The notes beneath the pieces were generated by a model. That model was not told where the DNA came from. It was given only the letters and a program-made list of their open reading frames with translations, and searched no databases. Positions 24,729 to 37,900 of a stretch of 64,000 nt of DNA are shown here, one piece after another; the first letter of the stretch is position 1, and each line of letters opens with the position of its first letter. The position numbers and the translations under genes are program-made. The stretch is taken from positions 41,668,191-41,732,190 of the forward strand of contig NC_088302.1 in the NCBI RefSeq assembly GCF_032854445.1, written 5' to 3'. This stretch comes from Liolophura sinensis (lineage: Eukaryota; Mollusca; Polyplacophora; Chitonida; Chitonidae).

Positions 24729-25366
24729 CTGTGGCCACTTTCACAAAGCAGCGTACCACATTTATTTACCGTACATTTGTCGTACGATATTTTGTACGTC
24801 ACTATTAACATACCTATACAGTATGTGTGATATTGTATAAGTAATACAAAACATCTTTGTGAAAGTGGCCCCTGAAGCTAAAGTGCTGGAACGTCCTTTG
24901 TTTTAGGTGTAATAGTAGCCTGTAATGCAAAAGCCGGATTTCCCACTCCCGTAAATATGTTTTTCTGGCCATGCTGGCAATTTATCCTTTCAATATCTTT
25001 CCTTGTTCAGGTATGTATGTCTGGAAGGTTTTGTGAAAATGTCTTGAAAATCGTCAGACACATAATGTGCCATGTGGAAGTATGTACAGGTAATTAGTGG
25101 TATGAAAAATTTACAGATGTTGACACTTTATCCTGTTGATAGAGAGGTGGTTAAGGTCACATATGGGGAGTAGTTAGCATTTTATGTCCACAACATGACA
25201 CTTTCTCCAGTGTTTCTATAGGCCTTGAAGATTATTTTCAGACGTGGAGGCACTTCAGATTTTACCTCTGGGGCTAAGTAGAGTTCAGTAATATTCAGCC
25301 TGTTCAACTATTTTTATCCTTCTGTATAGGTGATTGTAAGTCAGTTGCAGTGTTGGTATATACATA

Positions 25367-25522
25367 TACTGTAAATCTGCAAACTTTTCAAGTAAAAAAA
25401 GCACTTTCCCTCTGCGGAATTTTTGCCTACAGTTATTGTGAAAATGACTCTAAAATTATTTGTTTTTTTGTGTGATTAAAGATGCAAGCATTATAAAACC
25501 ACTAATTATTTGAATTAGGGTA
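25367..25522 (+). mobile_element. MITE copy
   Basis: Begins tactgtaaatctgcaaac and ends gaattagggta. The core contains gtgaaaatgactctaaaatt and gatgcaagc, shared with the copies at 43302-43525 and 37057-37270. It is probably shortened near its right end. Confidence 0.65.
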
Positions 25523-27445
25523 TGCACAAGGTTTCTCAGAACTGATTGTGTGTCTGCACCCATCCTCCAGTCTGTCCAGATCCAGTCCAGCTGGTATTTG
25601 ATCAACTTCCTGAAACTTGTGGCTTTGTTGACCTAATACAGCTTTACAAAGCTTCTCGTTTTTCTATTTGGCTGAGAGCACAGTTTCCAATTAGTGCAGC
25701 AAGATGGCTTGGGAAGGATCAATCAGTATATGTTGTTTTAACATGATGACAGTAGGGAAGCAAACACCAGAAACAGAAGAAATAACAAACTTGCAATTCA
25801 GTCAGAGGTACCTTATTACAATGAAAAACAATGGGGCAAATACTGAAAAAGTGAGATGACGAGGTCATTGACCTCTACAAGTCACCACAAGTTAGATACA
25901 GAATTCCTCCAGGTGTTAAATATAACCTTGTGATACGGAGATTATTTGTTGAAACATTTATGCCTTAGTTATTTAATGAACAATTGGTTGGCTTATCAGC
26001 CCCCAACATCACGGGTGTGTGTGTGTAGTTTATGACTTTGGAGAAACATCACTTTGAATCCATCTGTTGACTAGAATTTTTTGAAACCTGCCAAAGCACT
26101 TAGTCTTGGGTTGTGGCATTTATGTTCAACGTGTTATCAAGATTTCTCTGAATGATAGGGCTGAAGTATGGGTACTTGCATAGTTACATACATGTCATTG
26201 TAAAAGACTACACTGACTAATGAGGACAGTTTTTTGTTAACTTTTACAAGAGTCTGAGTCGGAAATTTGAAGGTTTACATGTCACCAGGTTGAGCAGAGG
26301 TTTCAAAACAATATGGCATAAGCCTACATGCTTGTATTTACATGTGTACATCCATGTATTAAAACTTCATCAATTTTAGGCATTTCTGTTGTGAAGGATT
26401 TTAATATTGAACACACTCTCAGGCATTTTGTGTAAACACTGTTTTCTCAGGTATCTGTTTTTGAATCATTAAACAAAAGTTTAGAATTCAAATATTGGGG
26501 GGATACATGTAAACTTACGTGCATGATTGAATTTCTTGTGCATTCATGGTTAATAATCTTGAGACAAATGAAAGTTTTAAGCTTTAGTTTGAGGACACAG
26601 ATGGCAAGCCTTGGTACCAGTACTATAATTCTCCCAACCCCCCAACCCCAACCCCCCCACCACAATACCCAAGCTAAAATAATGCCACACTTAGTGTTCA
26701 GATCATAAGATGGTCTAAACATTAATCCAGTCTGAGCAATGATTGAAAACTAGGTAGTGAAATGGTGAGGGCACTTGGTAAGAAGGAGTTTGTTAAAGGT
26801 TATGATGCTGTTGTTTTTGTGATGGTTATACAGTGCTTTCATATTGACCATGGCTCTGAGAACCTGTATGTTTGTACATAAACCGCTTTTTGTTTTCCAA
26901 TGTCTTTACTTTGTAAGCTGTGTCAAGCACACATGTATGGTGTATATATGGTCCCGTTGTTAGCTTATTGCAGTATTTATTTTACAGTTAGTGACCAGTT
27001 CATTCCTTTGTACACTGGAAGTCATACCTTGTGTTTGTGAGTATAGTATTGTGTGGGCATTGGAACCGGGTGTTCCACCACAGGCAGTTATCAAACTTTT
27101 GTAGCACTAGTGAAGGGAGCGCTGTCTACCAGTCATACCAGTAAGCTAATGTTCCCTTTCTGTGTGTATCACTCTAAGACAAGGCCATTCTTACATAAAT
27201 TCAGAAATCAGTAATTTTCTCCTTTGCTCTTTTCCTTCAAGTTGCTGTTTATGATGTATGGTAACCAAAATTGCTTGTGGTAAATAAGATTGAGCAGAAC
27301 AGTTTGTTATGCTACATGTAGTGTTTTTTTCTTGTGACTTTACAAGTCATCGTGCAATAAAATATCCCAGTTTCTGTTATCCTGTCTTGTAACCTACATG
27401 TAGCGTAAATTGTTATGAATTTTAGAGGCTGACAGTAGCTTTTTG

Positions 27446-27448
<3 letters not shown>

Positions 27449-27477
<29 letters not shown>

Positions 27478-27765
27478 CTAAGGCTTTAAAAGAGGAAGTT
27501 ATAACTTCCTCGCTTGGCGTTCAGCATGAAGAGGATAGTGCAACGACTGGTTGACCCGTATCAGTATAATGGCTCGGGCGGGGCGGCGTACTTACCTTGG
27601 TAAGTCATCTCAGTGAAGCAGCACTAAATAAAAGATCGGTGGAAATCCGTCCTCCAACAAGGAGGCACATTACATGTACGCCCTAAGGATTCCTTCATCG
27701 TCATATGACTGAAAAAGTGTTGAGTACGACGTTAAGCTCAAAGCACTCGTCCCTTTCCTGGGAGC
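27449..27765. mobile_element. Second dispersed repeat, SINE-like, with poly(T) run
   Basis: A run of about 24 T is followed by a GC-richer block (cttggcgttcagcatgaaga, gtgcaacgactggttgaccc, gtatcagtataatggctcgg). The 3' part reads gtcatatgactgaaaaagtg and gtacgacgttaagctcaaag. From memory this resembles a common mollusc repeat; only one copy is in this window, so the family call is tentative. No target-site duplication was found. Confidence 0.45.
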
Positions 27766-30004
27766 CCAGGACTCATCCATATAGGACCATGCAATCCAAT
27801 AACCTATAATTACTGGCGATGTAGTTTTTTTTTTCTTTTGTGCATGTATTTTGGACTTGTGTGTTTGTAATTAGGCTCAAGTTCTAAAATGCTGACACAT
27901 TTGCTTAAGCAACAAAATTTAGAAAGTTCGGAAACCAAACTCTGAACAAGAAAGAAAATGGCTCATGCTCAGAACCAATGAATGCCCTCATATGGTTAGG
28001 TCTTCCTCCAAGACCTCTTTTCAGGTTTAGTTTTGCATGTCTTTATTAGGTTGGCGTTCAATGCTAAGGAACATTTCACTATATATATGTCAGACCTATT
28101 GATGGAAAACAAGAGAGGAAAACGCTGCCAAGCAGCAAGTTTAACAAACCCACTCACAAATCCTCAGTGGATCCAAAGCCATTTACTTGAGTGGTATTAA
28201 CACATGACAGATAGTGAAGTGGAGATCTGAAAGACTGTAAAAACTATCAAGAATTCTTCTGCTGATTTTTTCTGGAGTGGAGGTAAATGTTCAAAATGTA
28301 CATGTAAGATGGGCTCAGCGAGCCATATTTCTGTATGATGGTGTGCAGGCAGCAGTTAAGCGACATCTGTTACATCCCGCTACTATAACGTCAACCATGC
28401 ACTGGGCTTTGTGTGGTCTAGAAGGTGAATCGGCTATGTCCAAAACTAAACTCCAGGGTGTCGGGAGAAACTGATACTAGTAAAACCATTAATTATAAAT
28501 CACTATATGTAAGGGTTTAACTGTGGTATTTGTTGTGTAACCAGATACCGCTGAACCTTGTTTCGCACCGAGTCAAATCCCGAGAATGCCCAGCATTCAA
28601 GTGGATTTGACAAATACCAATGTTAGGAATATGAAATGGTACGTGTAGGAAAAGTATAAAGAAATGGTAGAAAAGTATAAAGAAATGGCAATAAAGAAAT
28701 GGTCGGAAAGTATAAAAAAAGACTAAAGGAAAAATAAAGCCAAAATATGACTTTTTTTTTTTTGGTAGTTTCCCTCATAAACTACGTACATATTATCCCA
28801 CATCAGAGATGCATATTATTGTGCTGCTTCTACTTATTGGGACATGTGGTATGCACCTTTAGCCGATATACATGTAATTGTCACAGATACACTCTTTTAA
28901 TCACATGGTCAGTCCACCTAATGAACATAACAAATCTTTAATTTTTGAAAAGCCTGAGGGAAATGTAATTTTGGCTTTCTGTACTACTAGCTAAATATTT
29001 GCCCAAAAAATTAGATGAATGACAGCACTTAGAACCATTCTCATGAACACAGTGTATTTATGAATGTAAATAATTGTTCTGAGTTAGCAGAATGCATCAA
29101 AGGTTTAGTTTTGAAGTACACAGTTTCAACTCTGTCAGGAAATGCCAACTTCATTCACATAACCTATTCCATTGTTTCTGCATAATGATAATGCATTTAA
29201 CACTTTTCTCATTTGATCAAAACTTTTATTTTGGAATCAGAAGATTAAGTCGTAGCATGGTACCTGTAAAGCAATGCTCTAATGACCATACCATGAACAA
29301 GGTTTCTACACCTGGCAGGTTGAGTGACATGATGTGCACACAAAACCGTCTCTACCTGGCCATCAATGGTTATATCCAACTAAAACTAAGTTGTGCTCGG
29401 TTGACCATAGGTATATCATCAACATCTGCAGACAATACCGTGTAAATGGGGATATTTTTGTATAACAAATTCATCTCGTTTTGGACACAATGCTTGCAAG
29501 AACATACCTACAACAAAAATCCATAATACAATGAGGTGGTCAGACATGCCAACATAATTTCCTCTGAAATTAATTTTGAGCTGGAGTTAAAAAAAATTCT
29601 AAAAACAAAACATGCAGTAGATATGCAGTATTAAGAAGATGCCAAAATATGTTATAATAGTGGCAATAACAGTGTAAAAAAATGGGACAAAAGTCCAACA
29701 ACAAAAAAAGATGACAGAAATTAATCAATTGAATACAAATATAAACATTAAGTATCACAGCTGGAGACAAATAACTTTGGTAGGAGCATACAGAAACCAG
29801 CACTATTAATGACGTGTAAATCCTCTGGTACACACCATTCAGCCATTCAGTCAAATGTACTGCACATAAATAAGTTACCACGTGTAAATACCTCATATAA
29901 GGAAACAGTGCAGTATACAGTATTTTGAGTACAGTATTTTGCCTAAGGTTTGGTATGTAAAAATTACAAAAGAACATAAAGGCTTCAAAATGATAGTCCT
30001 ATTT

Positions 30005-30895
30005 AATCTTGTCAATGTGATAAGCCCTTCAGACCTGTGTCATACTGTCCTTTTTGATCATGTCAAGGTAACAAAGACTTCAGGCCTGTGCCACACAGTC
30101 CTTTTTGATCATGTCATGAGACAAGGCCTTCGGACCTGTGCCACACAGTCCTATTTAATAATGTCAATGTAACAAGGCCTTCAGACCTGTGCCATGCAGT
30201 CCTATTTAATCATGCCAATGTAACAAGGCTTTCACACCTGTGCCATGCAGTCCTATTTAATCATGCCAATGTAACAAGGCCTTCAGACCTGTGCCATGCA
30301 GTCCTATTTAATCATGCCAATGTAACAAGGCCTTCACACCTGTGCCATGCAGTCCTATTTAATCATGCCAATGTAACAAGGCCTTCAGACCTGTGCCACA
30401 CTGTCCTATTTAATCATGTAAATGTGATAAGACCTTCAGACCTGTGCCATACAGTCCTATTTAATCATGTCAATGTAACAAGGCCTTCAGACCTGTGCCA
30501 TACAGTCCTATTTAATCATGTCAATGTGGTAAGGCCTTCAGACCTGTGCCATACAGGGCTATTTCATCATGCCAATGTAACAAGGCCTTCAGACCTGTGC
30601 CACAGTCCTATTTAATAATGTCAATGTAACAAGGTCTTCAGACCTGTGCCACACTGTCCTATTTAATCATGTCAATGTGATAAGACCTTCAGACCTGTGC
30701 CATACAGTCCTATTTAATCATGCCATAATGTCAATGTAACAAGGTCTTCAGACCTGTGCCACACTGTCCTATTTAATCATGCCAACGTGGTAAGGCCTTC
30801 AGACCTGTGCCACACAGTCCTATTCAATGTAACAAGACCTTCAGATCTGTTCCATACAGTCCTATTCAATGTGACCAGGCCTTCTGATCTGTTGA
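30005..30895. repeat. Minisatellite, ~60-bp unit, about 15 copies
   Basis: The unit runs caatgtaacaaggccttcag, acctgtgccatgcagtccta, tttaatcatgc. It is downstream of the KIAA0825 stop codon. On that gene's strand every unit reads ATTAAA, a known variant poly(A) hexamer. Units near the right end lose the tttaatcatg segment. Confidence 0.9.
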
Positions 30896-31329
30896 GATCT
30901 TATTCCTATGCCTTCATGTCATTATCTTGCAGAGACATTAAGCAAATGTTCACACTGGCAAAGCTCCCACAACAAAGTCTAATAACTAAAAAGCTTGCAT
31001 CTCACAAGATCTATATGCCAAGGCTAAATACCTTGAAAATATAAAAAAAAATCCAACACTTGTACAGGTCACTCTCATGACACAAATAATTTAACTTTCA
31101 CAACAAATGTGAGCATATAAATCCTTACACTCATCTGACAGCAGATGGCTGTGATCCAGGGTTCCAAATTAAGTACCATACATTTCTTTACCTCAAGTGT
31201 GAGTGACAAAATAAATATCCGTATAAACAGTATAAAATCACAATAAAAACGCATATTAATGATGCTGATGTATGCATCAGTTACAGTTAGTAAATGCTCT
31301 GCAACTGCACTGTCATGAATATCCTGGGG

Positions 31330-31730
31330 TCTCTGTGACAGGACAGTGGTGGGAACAGGGAACTTGGTGGGGCCAGGGAACATGGTGACAACAGAGGGAT
31401 GGTGGGAACAGGAAACCTGGTGGAAACAGGGAGGTGGTGGGAACAGGGAACATGGTGGGGATAGCGAACACGCTGGGATCAGGAAGGGGGTGAGAACATG
31501 GAACATGGTGACAACAGAGGGATGGTGGGAACAGGAAACCTGGTGGAAACAGGGAGGTGGTGGGAACAGGGAACATGGTGGGGATAGCGAACACGCTGGG
31601 ATCAGGAAGGGGGTGAGAACATGGAACATGGTGACAACAGAGGGATGGTGGGAACAGGAAACCTGGTGGAAACAGGGAGGTGGTGGGAACAAGGCGGTGG
31701 AACAGGAAGCAAAGGAGGTGAGAACCATGA
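31330..31730. repeat. GA-rich minisatellite, ~123-bp higher-order unit, about 3 copies
   Basis: The higher-order unit contains ggaaacctggtggaaacagg, gaggtggtgggaacagggaa and catggtggggatagcgaaca. It is itself built from 15-20-bp steps of ggtgggaacagggaa type. The long minus-strand frame over it (His/Pro/Cys-rich repeats) is a by-product of the repeat. It lies 240-640 bp after the KIAA0825 stop codon, probably in its 3' UTR or just beyond. Confidence 0.85.
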
Positions 31731-31969
31731 GATTATGGGAATATGGAGCGTGGTGCGGAACACACAGGTAGGGGGAACAGGAACAAGGAGGAAACAAGGT
31801 TGGAAAAGGGAGGTGGTGGGAATGTGGTAGGAACATTGGGGTGTTATATCAACTTGCTGTACCACATCAACCATTTTCCTCCTGAAGAAAATCTTAACTT
31901 TGACCTCTATTTCTCCTTCATATCTTCATTTCATCCTTGTAAAACTTTCTCCTCCCCATAACAACACAT

Positions 31970-34900
31970 CTATCTCATCTCCATGTCATCCTTGCCAAAC
32001 TTCCTCCTGAGTGCCATCACAGCCTTCTGCTCATTCCCCTCCACGTATGCTCCCTCCTGCATCTCATGACGACTGAAGAGGAGAGTGTGGAAGCCTACCT
32101 CACTAAGTCCAAGATCAGTTTGCAGGAGCTTGTGCCAGTCAAATGGGAAATCCATGATGGCCGACTGCGAGGAATGTAAGAAGCATACAGAGAATACATA
32201 CCTGTGCATGTTCTATCTCATGGTGAAAATAGCCTTTTACACAAAATATTATGTCTGGTATGAGATCTTAAAACATACATGAAACGACTAGCTTTTACTT
32301 CTTAATCTGCTGTATGGGATGTGTCCTAAAAGAAAAAACAAAAAAGTTTCTTATCTTTCTTCTTGGTGCGTAAAAATAGTTTTAGAGTACAGTTCTAAAG
32401 GGTCAATGAAGAAATTAAATAGCCAGTAGTTTTGACGTCAACGGTAATAGCTGACCTAGGAATTATGTGGTGAGAACAACCTGCATTAAGGAGGAAGAGG
32501 GAGTAGGGGTGAGCCAAACTGTTCAATGTTGATGTCATTCCCACTTATGGAATCCAAAAACATGCATGAAACAGACTAGTAATTAAAGGTTAAAATATAG
32601 CTCACAAATGAAACTACCTTTGACAACAACTCTGGCACAGGTATGAAACTAGAGCCATACAAGATGAAGTATGAAATTTTACCCCATGAAGACAGATGGA
32701 ACTAAACAAATATCAAAATGTGCCCAAAACATGAAGTATGAAACTGTACATAAACAAAAAGAAGCATGAATCTGTACACAAACCTGAAGAAGTACATGTA
32801 TGAAACTGTACCCAAATGTGAAGTATGAAACTGTACACATACACAAAGAAGGATAAAACTATACACAAACATGAAAAAGGATAAAACTGTACACAAACAT
32901 GAAGTATAAAATCACATCCAAACATGAAGATGTATGAAACTGTGCACAAATATGAAGATATATGAAACTGTTCACAAACGTGAATATGTATGAAACTGTG
33001 CACAAACATGAAGAATTATGAAACTGTACACAACCATGAAGAAGTATGAAACTGTACACAACCATGAAGAAATATGAAACTGTACCCAAACAGGAAGACA
33101 TGAAACTGTACACATACATGAAGCTGTATGTGAAGAAGTACATATATGATTTTTTTTTTTTTTTTTTTTTGATTGGTGTTTTACGCCGTACTCAAGAATA
33201 TTTCACTTATACGACGGCGGCCAGCATTATGGTGGGTGGAAACCGGGTACAGCCCGGGGAAAACCCACGACCATCCGCAGGTTGCTGGCAGATCTACATA
33301 TATGAAACTCACATGGTTGATCTGCCAATTACCAATCCTGTTGAAGCTGTGTATTGGGTTGAAGCCGGCCTGGGTTTTAGGCTCAGTACAGGGGCTGAAG
33401 GCAGGGGTGGGGATGCTGTTTGCTTGAGGGAAGGGAGGCTGGATGTCCAGTTGTCTGTCCAGCCACTCACGATTGTTAACCAGCAGGCTGTGGATTTTTT
33501 CCATGTGTTCCTGACCTTTAATTAAAAGTGGGTGAGAATTTAGATAAGGTACATGTAAGTAACAAACAAACAGGTCACATGGTACAAAATGTAGCATAGC
33601 ATGCAGTACAAATTACAATACATGTAGCTATGAACATGCAAAGTAACAGTTACATGTGAATGAACATGTAGCTTTGAAATCAGTCAAATTTTGAGTGGAG
33701 CTGGAAAAGTCTGGCAACAGAGGGATCGGAACACATGGTGTTTCTTCCTGGGATTTAGGTCACAGAGTAACTGTATACACAACCTGATATGGGGATAATT
33801 CATGCTGACTGCCAGTGTGTGCTTACCAGGAGTTGTGGTGAGGATTTATGGTGACTGAATGCTTACCATGAGGTGTGGTGAGGATTTATGGTGACTGAAT
33901 GCTTACCATGAGGTGTGGTGAGGATTTATGGTGACTGAATGCTTACCATGAGGTGTGGTGAGGATTTATGGTGACTGTGTGCTTACCATGAGGTGTAGTA
34001 GGATTTATGGTGGCTGTATGCTTACCATGAGGTGTGGTGAGGATTTATGGTGACTGAATGCTTACCATGAGGTGTGGTGAGGATTTATGGTGACTGTGTG
34101 CTTACCATGAGGTGTGGTGAGGATTCATGATGGCTGTGTGCTTACCATGAGGTGTGGTGAGGATTTATGGTGACAGAATGCTTACCATGAGGTGTGGTGA
34201 GGATTTATCATGACTGTATGCTTACCATGAGGTCTGGTGAGGATTTATAGTGGCTGTACATGTATGCTTACAATGAGATGTGGTGAGGATTTATGGTGAC
34301 TGTATGCTTACCATGAGGTCTGGTGAGGATTTATGGTGACTGTATGCTTACCATGAGGTCTGGTGAGGATTTATAGTGGCTGTGTGCTTACAATGATATG
34401 TGGTGAGGATTTATGGTGGCTGTATGCTTACCATGAGGTCTGGTGAGGATTTATGGTGACTGTATGCTTACCATGAGGTCTGGTGAGGATTTATAGTGGC
34501 TGTGTGCTTACAATGATATGTGGTGAGGATTTATGGTGACTGTATGCTTACCATGAGGTCTGGTGAGGATTTATGGTGACTGTATGCTTACCATGAGGTC
34601 TGGTGAGGATTTATAGTGGCTGTGTGCTTACAATGATATGTGGTGAGGATTTATGGTGGCTGTATGCTTACCATGAGGCCTGGTGAGGATTTATGGTGGC
34701 TGTGTGCTTACCATGGAGTGTGGTGAGTATTTACGGTGACTGTATGCTTACCACGAGGTGTGGTGAGGATTTATGGTGGCTGTGTGCTTACCATGAGGTG
34801 TGGTGAGGATTTATCATGACTGTATGCTTACCATGGCGTCTGGTGAGAATTTATGGTGGCTGTACATGTATGCTTACAACGAGATGTGGTGAGGATTTAT

Positions 34901-37900
34901 GGTGACTGTATGCTTACCATGAGGTCTGGTGAGGATTTATGGTGGCTGTGTGCTTACCATGAGGTGTGGTGAGGATTTATGGTGACTGTATGCTTACCAT
35001 GAGACCTGGTGAGGAGTCATGATGACTGCATGCTTACCATGAGGTCTGGTGAGGATTTATGGTGGCTGTATGCTTACCATGAGGTCTGGTGAGGATTTAT
35101 GGTGGCTGTACACTTACCATGAGGTCTGGTGAGGATTTATGGTGACTGTATGATTACCATGAGGTCAGGTAAGGATTTATGGTGACTGTATGTTTACCAT
35201 GAGGTGTGGTAGGATTTATGGTGGTTGTATGCTTACCATGAGGTGTGGTGAGGATTTATGGTGGCTTGTGCTTACCATGAGGTGTGGTGAGGATTTATGG
35301 TGGCTGTGTGCTTACCATGAGGTGTGGTGAGGATTTATGGTGACTGTATGCTTACCATGAGGCCTGGTGAGGAGTCATGATGACTGTATGCTTACCTTGA
35401 GGTGTGGTGAGGATTCATAATGGCTGTATGCTTACCATGAGGTGTGGTGAGGATTTATGGTGGCTGTGTGCTTACCATGAGGCGTGGTGAGAATATCTGT
35501 GGCTGAGGACAGGAACACCTGGTCAGCAAACTCCTGAGCAGAGCCATCCAGCATTGTGCCTTCTGATGGCTCAAACATTCTGAAACATGTACATAATGGT
35601 CACATTGCCAGTACAGATCATATGGTAAGCTATGCATCAAATTGATGTACCCCGGTTCATTGCTATTGGACAAACTTTCAGAAATTCAATTCTTCTGTAA
35701 AAATTACACACTACAATTGACCAATTACCATGAAAAACAAGGAAAATTTCAAATGCTTTTCATAGAAATTCCAATAGCCTCAACAAATATGACTCTGATA
35801 TAGTGCATGTTTTTGACCAACAGATAGGACTCTTATATAGTGCATGTTTCTGACCAACAAATAGGACTCTTATATAGTGCATGTTTTTGACAAACAAATA
35901 GGACTCTGATATAATGCATGTTTTTGACAAACAAATAGGACTCTGATATAGTGCATGTTTTTGACCAACTAAAGTTACGCTTTGGTTAAAAAGGAAAGTT
36001 ACCTCATCTGCACAGGTTATTAATGATTCCTGTGAAGTTCATAATCATCTCTACCTCAAAAAAACAATTTAGTCTTCAAAGTTTGTTGAATTATGTTTCC
36101 AAGCTGCACCTAAAGTTCTCATTTACGTTGGCACACGAAAAATTTCAGAGACTCACTCGCTGTGTAAGAAATTAACCATGGTTTCTATTCTGGTGCTCAG
36201 CCACTCCTTGTTGTGTTTCTTGAATGCCCCTGCAGGGCGTGGGGTGCCCATGGAGCTCTTGGTGGAGGTTGAGGTAAGAGTGTTGTACACACTATCAGCC
36301 ACGGCTATCAGAGTGTCCTGGGTGGCGGGCCGGAGTGACACCCCTGTCACAGACTCCACATACCCTGGGTTACTCAGTCTGTGACGCAGACACCCGGCAA
36401 TCACCTGTCACAAGTATCAATGAATATACACGTGCGTACTCAGTATTAAGGACATCTCAGTATTATGATTCACAATATTTATTTTATTAATATAATGTTA
36501 GTTGCTTTGCATGGATTCATGATCATTTAACCAGTTAGGTTCATGCCAAAGAAGGTAGAATGCAGGAATTGTACTGAAATGCGCAGCCAGAATTTAGTCA
36601 ATGTTACATGCACATTTCATTTAATATCATACATGTATTTAGTCTATAAATATTCCCAATTTCTGCTATTATTTAAATATACACGTATGTCATCAAACCT
36701 CCACATGTGCTGCCTGAAGACAGGAAAGGTGATAAGCATGTGATACATGTGTCACAAATACATACCAAATTACATGTACATGACTTGTTAGTTATATTTT
36801 TCTTTCAAGAAAAGATTCCTCAGCAAATAATAAATGGGCCCAGTTGTTCAAAACTGGTTTAAGACTTAGGGTACCAGATTTAACTATAAGCCAAGTCTTT
36901 AGTTTTGTACTGAGCCTCAAAAAAATTGTGTACCAATATATTAAATATGCACTAAAACTGCTGCTGTTGTACTTTGGAGAACTGCATTTTCTGCTGAGTT
37001 TAATCTCCTGTGATCAAACAGCTATAAAAACAGGTCACTTTCAGGACAAACCACATTCCCTAATACCCTTTTCAACCACCACTGGGACAAATTTTTGGGA
37101 ACATTCTGAGAGAACTATGGGGTGTAGAGAAATAATCTGCAGATTTTTATGAAGCCTGCATATTTAGTGACACAAATAAATCATTTTTGGAGTTATTTTC
37201 ATAATAATTGTATGCATAAATTCTAATGCAAAAAGTGCTTAGAGCTCAAAAAGGTTAAAGATTTACAGTACTCATACTCACCTGTAGCCCCATGCTGTCA
37301 TGTGACAGTTTGATCTTCTTGTGATTGGCCGATTCCTGGAGCATTCTGAAGAGAACGTAGACAGGGTAGGGCAGAAGCTCAATACAGCTACAGAGCTGGC
37401 TCACTAGTTCACGCAGCGCCCACTCCAACAGCTCTTTGTCACCTACATCAAGGGGAAAAAAACACAGAAAACTCTCCTTATTGATGAGAGACTGGCAATT
37501 TATTTATCTCGTTTATCTGACTGAGATTTACATGTAAATGGTGAACAAGTGGTGTACATTGTATGTGTGAAGCAAACCTAACAAATCCTGGAGGAAATAC
37601 CTAGCTGGACTTTGTCAGCTTTCCGACAACCTATTTGTTTTATAGAAGAAGAAAATTTAAATATCAAACAAATACCATTGAAAAGAGTATGCACTTCCTG
37701 GCAGGTGCATGCCATAAAAAAAATTCTAATATGTACCTGTAATATGTAATATAATTTAGCTGATAAATTATAAATAAAGTCAGCGCCAAAATCCGCTGTG
37801 GGCAACTCCATTTTGCCTAAGAACTAATCCTGAAGTCTTCTGTGTTAGGAGGAGAATTGCCGTCGGACACCGCCAAAGTGAAGTTCGTACATTTCCAGTA

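Larger units (their letters stand above)
23914..31329. other. Intergenic region between convergent FBXW5 and KIAA0825
   Basis: No gene was recognised. It probably includes the FBXW5 3' UTR, with AATAAA at 24723 and at 27356 as candidate poly(A) signals. It also contains a MITE copy (25367-25522), a poly(T) run with a second SINE-like repeat (about 27449-27765) and a 60-bp minisatellite (30005-30890). Open frames of 60-140 codons here are AT-rich or repeat-derived and have no family resemblance. Confidence 0.6.
32165..33312 (-). other. KIAA0825 last intron
   Basis: GTGAGT..GCAG intron of 1148 bp. It holds a 26-28-bp tandem repeat (about 32660-33138) and a SINE (33150-33294) that begins seven bases inside the intron. 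Confidence 0.85.

Noticed and set aside
31075-31836. 253-codon minus-strand frame rich in Pro, His, Cys and Phe
   Set aside because: By-product of the GA-rich minisatellite read on the C-rich strand. The same sequence is open in several frames.
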